9,182 nt of DNA from Syntrophomonadaceae bacterium (GTDB taxonomy: Bacteria; Bacillota; Dethiobacteria; DTU022): NCBI GenBank assembly GCA_003566935.1, contig PXBM01000027.1, forward strand, positions 1 through 9,182, in the 5' to 3' direction. The translations under genes were made by a program, and so were the position numbers. Below the pieces are notes generated by a model. That model made no database searches. It was not told the origin of the DNA and was given only the letters and a program-made list of their open reading frames with translations. Positions 5,280 to 9,182 of the stretch are shown in pieces (positions within the stretch are counted from its first letter, which is position 1; each line of letters begins with the position of its first letter).

Positions 5280-5792
5280 ATGGAATTATATGAAGCGATG
5301 ATCATTATAAGCCCGGAGCTTGAAAAAGATGATCATCAGGAAGTTTTGGACGGATTATCTTCTGCTATTACCAAGAACAACGGCTCGGTAAGCACTATTC
5401 TGGATTGGCGCAAAAGGCGCCTGGCTTATGAAATCGATAAGTTCCTGGAAGGCCACTACTACTTAGTTTATTTCAGTGCTGAAGGCACAGTCATTCCGGA
5501 AGTCGAGCACTATTTCAGAGTTACTGATGAAATTATCCGCTTCATGGTCGTTCGCACCGATGAACAGGAGTTTGAGGCTGCGGCCAAAAAAGCTGCCAGT
5601 GAGGCTGAAGCAGCAAAAAAAGCAGCTGCTGAGGAAATTACTGCAGCGGCAGAAGCAGGAGAAGCTGAAGTAAAGGAAAGTGCTGACACTGAAACGCCGG
5701 AACCTGTACAGGACAGCCAGGAGAAGACTGCTGAAGCAGAAGTTGAGAGCAGTGGAACAGAAGATGAGGAAGATAAGCCGGCGGGTGAGTAG
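5280..5792 (+). CDS. rpsF: 30S ribosomal protein S6 with long C-terminal extension
   Basis: S6 binds the central domain of 16S rRNA together with S18. The core (residues 1-97) matches the family: MELYEAMIIISPEL at the start, WRKRRLAYEIDKFLEGHYYLVYF in the middle, and DEIIRFMVVR at 83-92. The usual S6 is about 95 aa, but this protein has 170. The extra segment (98-170) is low complexity: first Ala/Lys/Glu helix-like repeats (AAKKAA twice), then an acidic Glu/Asp/Ser/Thr/Pro tail ending in EDEEDKPAGE. The tail is likely exposed and not needed for the fold. AGGGAGG lies 8-9 nt before ATG. The reading frame is uninterrupted through two A-runs (5586-5591, 5615-5621). ssb starts 34 nt after the stop. 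Confidence 0.96.
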   Translation: MELYEAMIIISPELEKDDHQEVLDGLSSAITKNNGSVSTILDWRKRRLAYEIDKFLEGHYYLVYFSAEGTVIPEVEHYFRVTDEIIRFMVVRTDEQEFEAAAKKAASEAEAAKKAAAEEITAAAEAGEAEVKESADTETPEPVQDSQEKTAEAEVESSGTEDEEDKPAGE

Positions 5793-5826
5793 CTTTGAAT
5801 AACTTGCTTAATAGGACGGTGTTTTC

Positions 5827-6237
5827 ATGATAAATCAAGTAGTGTTAATTGGACGTCTGACCCATGATCCGGAGCTTCGTTATACCGCTGGTGGCGGGGT
5901 GGCTGTAACAACTTTCAGTCTGGCAGTTAATCGTCCATTCACCAATCAACAGGGTGAAAGGGAAGCAGATTTTATTAAAATAGTGACATGGAGGAAGCTG
6001 GCCGAGAATTGTGCCAATTACCTGAAGAAAGGCCAAATGGCTGCGGTAACCGGTCGCTTGCAGGTAAGATCATTTGATGACAGTGAAGGGATCCGTCGCA
6101 AGGTTGCAGAGGTTGTAGCTGATAACGTCCAGTTTCTTGAACGGAGCGGGCGTGACTCAGAATCTTCACAGTCTGGAGATTTTGATGGCCAGAAAACCGA
6201 GGATCTTGATATAAGCGGAGATGATGTTCCCTTTTAG
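5827..6237 (+). CDS. ssb: Single-stranded DNA-binding protein
   Basis: SSB coats single-stranded DNA in replication, repair and recombination, and recruits partners through its acidic tail. The OB-fold covers about residues 1-105: MINQVVLIGRLTHDPELRYT at the start, then FSLAVNRPF, DFIKIVTWRKLAENC and VTGRLQVRSF. The linker (106-126) is short and Ser/Gly/Asp-rich, and the end is the conserved partner-binding tip DISGDDVPF. At 136 aa it is at the short end for Bacillota SSB (often 150-175) because of the short linker. The start ATG has a modest AGGA at 5813-5816. Its stop TAG sits just before the rpsR ribosome binding site. It lies between rpsF and rpsR, the classic Bacillota arrangement. Confidence 0.96.
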   Translation: MINQVVLIGRLTHDPELRYTAGGGVAVTTFSLAVNRPFTNQQGEREADFIKIVTWRKLAENCANYLKKGQMAAVTGRLQVRSFDDSEGIRRKVAEVVADNVQFLERSGRDSESSQSGDFDGQKTEDLDISGDDVPF

Positions 6238-6240
6238 TGG

Positions 6241-6248
6241 AAGGAGGT
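6241..6248 (+). promoter_or_regulatory. Ribosome binding site fixing the rpsR start
   Basis: AAGGAGGT lies 6 nt before ATG at 6255. The in-frame GTG at 6237 overlaps the ssb stop and would make the Shine-Dalgarno itself coding, so ATG 6255 is chosen. Confidence 0.88.
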
Positions 6249-6254
6249 ATTTAT

Positions 6255-6485
6255 ATGAGGCGAGACAGAGGTAGAAAGCCTAAAAAAAAGATCTGCAGCT
6301 TCTGTGTTGAAAAAATAGACAGTGTAGACTACAAGCAGTACGAAAAACTGAAGCGTTTTGTTACCGAACGCGGAAAAGTCCTTCCGCGTCGTATATCCGG
6401 TAATTGTGCAAAACATCAGCGGCAGTTGACCCGGGCAATTAAAAAGTCAAGAATTATGGCCCTGCTGCCCTTTAGCATGGAATAA
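6255..6485 (+). CDS. rpsR: 30S ribosomal protein S18, cysteine-containing (zinc-type) form
   Basis: S18 pairs with S6 on the 16S central domain. The 76-aa protein has the expected length and the family signature KLKRFVTERGKVLPRRISG (31-49), followed by QRQLTRAIKKSRIMALLPF (55-73). It has C14-x2-C17 and C51-x2-H54, the pattern of the zinc-binding form that some bacteria replace with a Cys-free copy under zinc shortage. The starting ATG is set by the strong AAGGAGGT. It is the last gene of the operon and is closed by a strong hairpin terminator at 6512-6548. Confidence 0.95.
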   Translation: MRRDRGRKPKKKICSFCVEKIDSVDYKQYEKLKRFVTERGKVLPRRISGNCAKHQRQLTRAIKKSRIMALLPFSME

Positions 6486-6511
6486 ATGCTACTAATGACA
6501 TTAACCCTATT

Positions 6512-6548
6512 ACGGTGCCGGAAGCTTATGCCCGGCACCGTTTCTGTT
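6512..6548 (+). terminator. Intrinsic terminator of the rpsF operon
   Basis: ACGGTGCCGG (6512-6521) and CCGGCACCGT (6532-6541) form a perfect 10-bp GC-rich stem around a 10-base loop. The sequence TTCTGTT follows. The stem is strong, though the T-tract is interrupted, so some read-through into rplI is possible. No clear promoter is seen between this hairpin and rplI. Confidence 0.85.
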
Positions 6549-6592
6549 GCAGGATAGAAGGGTAGTCAAAGCGAATTAAAAACTAACAACTT

Positions 6593-6600
6593 GAAAGGAG
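6593..6600 (+). promoter_or_regulatory. Ribosome binding site fixing the rplI start
   Basis: GAAAGGAG lies 8 nt before ATG at 6609. The upstream in-frame TTG at 6591 overlaps this element and is not credible. Confidence 0.85.
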
Positions 6601-6608
6601 TTATAAAA

Positions 6609-7055
6609 ATGCAGGTTATTTTAGAGCAAGATATCCCTAACCTGGGGAAAAAGGGTGAACTGAAAGAAGTTGCCAGGGGTTATGCCCGCAATCATCTGTT
6701 GCCAAGAGGGCTGGCAGTTGAAGCAACCCTTCACAGGTTACGTGAATGGGAGCAGCGCCAGGAAAAAGAAGAGGCGCTTAACAGGGAACTTGAAGAAAAA
6801 GCCCGTGAGCAGGCTGAAAAATTGTTAAATAGAGAAGTTCATTTTAAAATGCCGGCCGGTGAAGGTGGGCGCTTGTTTGGTTCGGTTACAGCAGCAGATG
6901 TTGCTGATAAGCTGGCAGAGGATGGCTTTGAAGTTGACAAGAAGAAAATTGAGCTTTCAGAACAGGTAAAAAGTGTTGGCAGTTATACAGCTGAAATTCG
7001 TTTGCATTCCGGCATCAAGGCGGATATATTGATCAAGGTTGAAGCTGAGGAGTAG
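6609..7055 (+). CDS. rplI: 50S ribosomal protein L9
   Basis: L9 binds 23S rRNA near the L1 stalk and spans the ribosome surface, and it helps reading-frame fidelity. The 148-aa product has the usual length and layout: N-terminal domain (1-52) with MQVILEQDIPNLGKKGELKEV and GYARNHLLPRGLAVEAT, a long charged connecting helix (about 42-75), and a C-terminal domain from about residue 78 with GRLFGSVTAADVADKL and IKADILIKVEAEE. The ATG at 6609 follows GAAAGGAG. dnaB begins 25 nt after the stop, and the rplI-dnaB pair is common in Bacillota. In many relatives yybS and gdpP precede rplI, but here only 123 bp separate it from rpsR. Confidence 0.96.
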   Translation: MQVILEQDIPNLGKKGELKEVARGYARNHLLPRGLAVEATLHRLREWEQRQEKEEALNRELEEKAREQAEKLLNREVHFKMPAGEGGRLFGSVTAADVADKLAEDGFEVDKKKIELSEQVKSVGSYTAEIRLHSGIKADILIKVEAEE

Positions 7056-7080
7056 GGAACTGCAGGGGAGGTTGCCATAA

Positions 7081-8433
7081 ATGGTTGTTTTAAGTGATAG
7101 GGTTCCACCACAGAGTAAAGAGGCAGAAATATCAGTTCTCGGCTCTATGATCATAGACAGGGAGGCAATCTTCGCGGCAGTAGAACTACTTTCTGAACAG
7201 GACTTTTACAGTACTGCCCATCAAAAGATATACTCGGGAATTATTTCTCTCAGTGAAAGGGGCGAACCGGTTGATCTGGTAACTTTGTCGGAAGAGCTCC
7301 AGCGAAAACAATGCCTGGATGAAGTTGGTGGACGATCATACCTTGTTACCCTGGCTAACGCAGTGCCTACGGCTGCTAATGTGCAGTATCATTCCAGGAT
7401 TGTCAGGGAAAAAGCAATATTAAGATCGCTTATTCATGCTGCTACGGGGATCGTTTCAAAAAGCTTTGATGCTCCGGCCAATGTTGATGAATTTCTTGAT
7501 GAAGCAGAGCAATTGATTTTTGAAATCGGCAAAAGAGGCAAACAGCAGGGATTTGCGTCGCTCAAAGATGTCCTGGTTAAAGCTTTTGATAGTATTGAGA
7601 AACTATATGATGAGAAAAAGGGGGTTACAGGTCTTTCAACCGGCTTTACCGATCTTGACCGATTAACCTCCGGTTTTCAGAAGTCTGATTTGATTGTCAT
7701 TGCTGCCCGGCCCAGCATGGGTAAAACAACCCTGGCTCTAAATATGACCCAGCAAATTGCGGCAAGGGAAAAAATGGCAACAGCCTTTTTCAGTATGGAA
7801 ATGTCAAAAGAACAGCTTGCTTCACGCCTTTTGTGTGCTGAATCACAAATTGATGCCCAAAATATGCGTAGGGGCTTTCTTACGCAAGGGGAGTGGCAGA
7901 AATTGACAAAAGCGGTTGGTCCTCTGAGCGATGCTCCTCTCTATATTGATGACTCAGCCAGCTTGTCGGTGATGGAAGTTAGGGCTAAAGCGCGCCGCCT
8001 TAAAGCTGAAAAAGGTTTGGAGGCAGTATTTGTTGATTATTTGCAGTTAATGCGTGGTTATGGGCGCGCCGAAAGCAGGCAGCAGGAGTTGTCGGAAATT
8101 TCCAGAGCCCTGAAAGCGCTGGCCAAAGAACTCGATGTTCCGGTTGTTGCTCTTTCTCAGTTAAGCAGGGCAGTTGAAAAGAGGCCTGACCGGCGCCCTA
8201 TACTCAGCGACCTGATGGAGTCGGGCGGTATTGAGGCTAATGCCGACCTGGTTATGTTTATTTACCGTGAATCTTATTATAACCGTGATTCTGAAAAGGG
8301 AAATATTGCAGAGATCAGCATAGCAAAACAAAGAAATGGTCCGACCGGACTGGTAGAGCTTTACTTTCTTGATCGTTTTACAAAGTTTGCTAATGTTGCC
8401 CGTGATCGTATTAAGGAAGAGGGGGGAGAGTAG
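7081..8433 (+). CDS. dnaB: Replicative DNA helicase DnaB (DnaC in Bacillus naming)
   Basis: This hexameric ATP-driven helicase unwinds the replication fork and binds primase through its N-terminal domain. The 450-aa length is standard. The N-terminal domain (about 8-110) starts with PPQSKEAEISVLGSM. A linker helix (about 160-180) leads to the RecA-like domain. This has Walker A ARPSMGKTT (209-217), catalytic E240 in FFSMEM, Walker B VFVDYLQL (316-323), SQLSR (359-363), and KQRNGPTG (416-423), which carries the arginine finger and sensor residues. There is no intein. One oddity: the usual DLRESG..EQDAD stretch reads DLMESGGIEANAD (377-389), with Arg to Met, Gln to Ala and Asp to Asn. AGGGGAGG at 7064-7071 precedes ATG. 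The next gene starts directly after its stop. Confidence 0.97.
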   Translation: MVVLSDRVPPQSKEAEISVLGSMIIDREAIFAAVELLSEQDFYSTAHQKIYSGIISLSERGEPVDLVTLSEELQRKQCLDEVGGRSYLVTLANAVPTAANVQYHSRIVREKAILRSLIHAATGIVSKSFDAPANVDEFLDEAEQLIFEIGKRGKQQGFASLKDVLVKAFDSIEKLYDEKKGVTGLSTGFTDLDRLTSGFQKSDLIVIAARPSMGKTTLALNMTQQIAAREKMATAFFSMEMSKEQLASRLLCAESQIDAQNMRRGFLTQGEWQKLTKAVGPLSDAPLYIDDSASLSVMEVRAKARRLKAEKGLEAVFVDYLQLMRGYGRAESRQQELSEISRALKALAKELDVPVVALSQLSRAVEKRPDRRPILSDLMESGGIEANADLVMFIYRESYYNRDSEKGNIAEISIAKQRNGPTGLVELYFLDRFTKFANVARDRIKEEGGE

Positions 8434-9182
8434 TTGGCATCAAAAAAATATGATGTAATCATTGTAGGTGCCGGCCCAGCTGGAATTTTTACTGCCCTTG
8501 AATTATCTTTCATCGGTAAGGCAAAAGTATTAATTATTGATAAAGGTGCCCCCCTGGATAAACGCAACTGTAAAACTCAGCGCGAATATGGTCGCTGCCT
8601 GCGCTGCAATCCCTGTGCAGTAACCTGTGGTTGGGGTGGTGCCGGAGCTTTCAGTGACGGCAAACTTACTCTCACTTCCGAATTTGGCGGGTTTCTTGAT
8701 GAATTTGTAGAACGGGAAAGAATCGATGATCTTATTAATGAAATTGATCAAGTTTACCTTTCCTATGGGGCTTCAAATGTTGTATATGGTGAAGATCAGG
8801 AAGCAGTAAAAGACATGGAACGTAACGCTGCTGCTGCCGGGTTGAGTCTGATTACGGCCAGGATAAGGCATTTAGGCACAGAAAACTGTTATAATGTCCT
8901 GAAAAAGATGTATCAGGATTTAACAGAATCAACGGATATATTGATGAATACATCAGTTGAAGAAATTATAAATGAAAATGGCCATGTCCGTGGAGTCAAG
9001 CTTAGCACGGGCGAAACCTATTATGCTGATTATGTTGTATGCGCACCTGGCAGGGTTGGTGCGGAATGGATGCATAAAGAGTCAAAAAGGCTGGGACTTA
9101 AAGGTGTCAATAATCCTGTTGATCTTGGGGTCAGAGTAGAAGTGCCGGCAGTTATAATGGAAAAGCTGACCAGTCAAATTTA
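8434..9182 (+). CDS. FAD-dependent dehydrogenase (COG2509 type), truncated by the window edge
   Basis: Only the first 249 codons are in view and the frame stays open to the edge. It belongs to the NAD(P)/FAD-dependent oxidoreductases. The Rossmann fold shows VGAGPAG (11-17) and a strand ending in the acidic D36. A cysteine group, C46, C55-x2-C58-x2-C61-x3-C65, is followed at once by GWGGAGAFSDGKL (66-78), a combination typical of this uncharacterised clostridial family. The Cys cluster may bind an Fe-S centre or metal, which is inference. APGRVGAEWM (204-213) is a second FAD-site motif. The substrate is unknown. The start TTG at 8434 follows the dnaB stop TAG with no gap, and GGGGGGAG (8421-8428) supplies the ribosome binding site, implying coupled translation with dnaB. 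Confidence 0.88.
   Translation, partial: MASKKYDVIIVGAGPAGIFTALELSFIGKAKVLIIDKGAPLDKRNCKTQREYGRCLRCNPCAVTCGWGGAGAFSDGKLTLTSEFGGFLDEFVERERIDDLINEIDQVYLSYGASNVVYGEDQEAVKDMERNAAAAGLSLITARIRHLGTENCYNVLKKMYQDLTESTDILMNTSVEEIINENGHVRGVKLSTGETYYADYVVCAPGRVGAEWMHKESKRLGLKGVNNPVDLGVRVEVPAVIMEKLTSQI

Noticed and set aside
5476..5673. Alternative + strand frame inside rpsF, and A6/A7 runs (5586-5591, 5615-5621) as programmed frameshift sites
   Set aside because: The S6 frame is continuous to its own stop; the A-runs encode AAA AAA lysine pairs, and the alternative product is a Lys/Gln-rich artefact without a known domain.
6237..6254. GTG at 6237 as rpsR start, adding six residues
   Set aside because: It overlaps the ssb stop and contains the Shine-Dalgarno; ATG 6255 has ideal spacing and gives the normal S18 N-terminus.
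6957..8751. Minus-strand open frames over rplI, dnaB and the FAD gene
   Set aside because: Shadows of strong coding sequences, low-complexity or unlike any known protein, without initiation signals.

Overview
This window is a conserved, near-origin housekeeping segment of a Gram-positive anaerobe, most likely a member of the Clostridia (Bacillota). The evidence is the gene content and order (yyzM/DUF951 next to ychF, then rpsF-ssb-rpsR, rplI-dnaB), strong AGGAGG-type ribosome binding sites, GTG/TTG starts, a Zn-type adenylate kinase with a four-cysteine LID, and a canonical Bacillota-type parS site. All twelve genes lie on the + strand. No species is claimed.

Region 1-463 holds no gene I can support. 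It carries a perfect parS centromere core inside a 30-bp perfect palindrome (251-280). After it comes an extended -10 promoter (316-324) and a roughly 130-nt leader for the next gene. Such sites usually lie near parA/parB and oriC, so the window probably starts just downstream of the parAB cluster.

Region 464-2062 is an envelope/cytoskeleton pair: a membrane-anchored M23 metallopeptidase and a bactofilin, ending at an intrinsic terminator. Region 2070-5178 is a putative operon with its own extended -10 promoter: adenylate kinase, yyzM (DUF951), a divergent YchF-type P-loop NTPase and an AI-2E family membrane protein. An 11-bp stem-loop sits at the predicted 5' end of its mRNA.

Region 5183-6548 is the rpsF-ssb-rpsR operon, with a promoter, a structured leader that may pair with the rpsF ribosome binding site, and a strong terminator. 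S6 carries a long Ala/Glu/Lys tail and S18 is the cysteine-containing (zinc-type) form. Region 6549-9182 has rplI, dnaB and a window-truncated FAD-dependent dehydrogenase with a cysteine cluster, closely spaced and probably co-transcribed.

The genes link chromosome segregation (parS), replication (SSB, DnaB), ribosome assembly and function (S6, S18, L9, YchF), nucleotide balance (Adk) and cell-wall shaping (M23, bactofilin). I see no mobile element, CRISPR array, tRNA, rRNA or defence system. The most interesting points are the nested parS palindrome that also looks like a terminator, its adjacency to a bactofilin/M23 pair, the absence of the yybS-gdpP genes often found between rpsR and rplI, the ectopic adk, and the extended S6.
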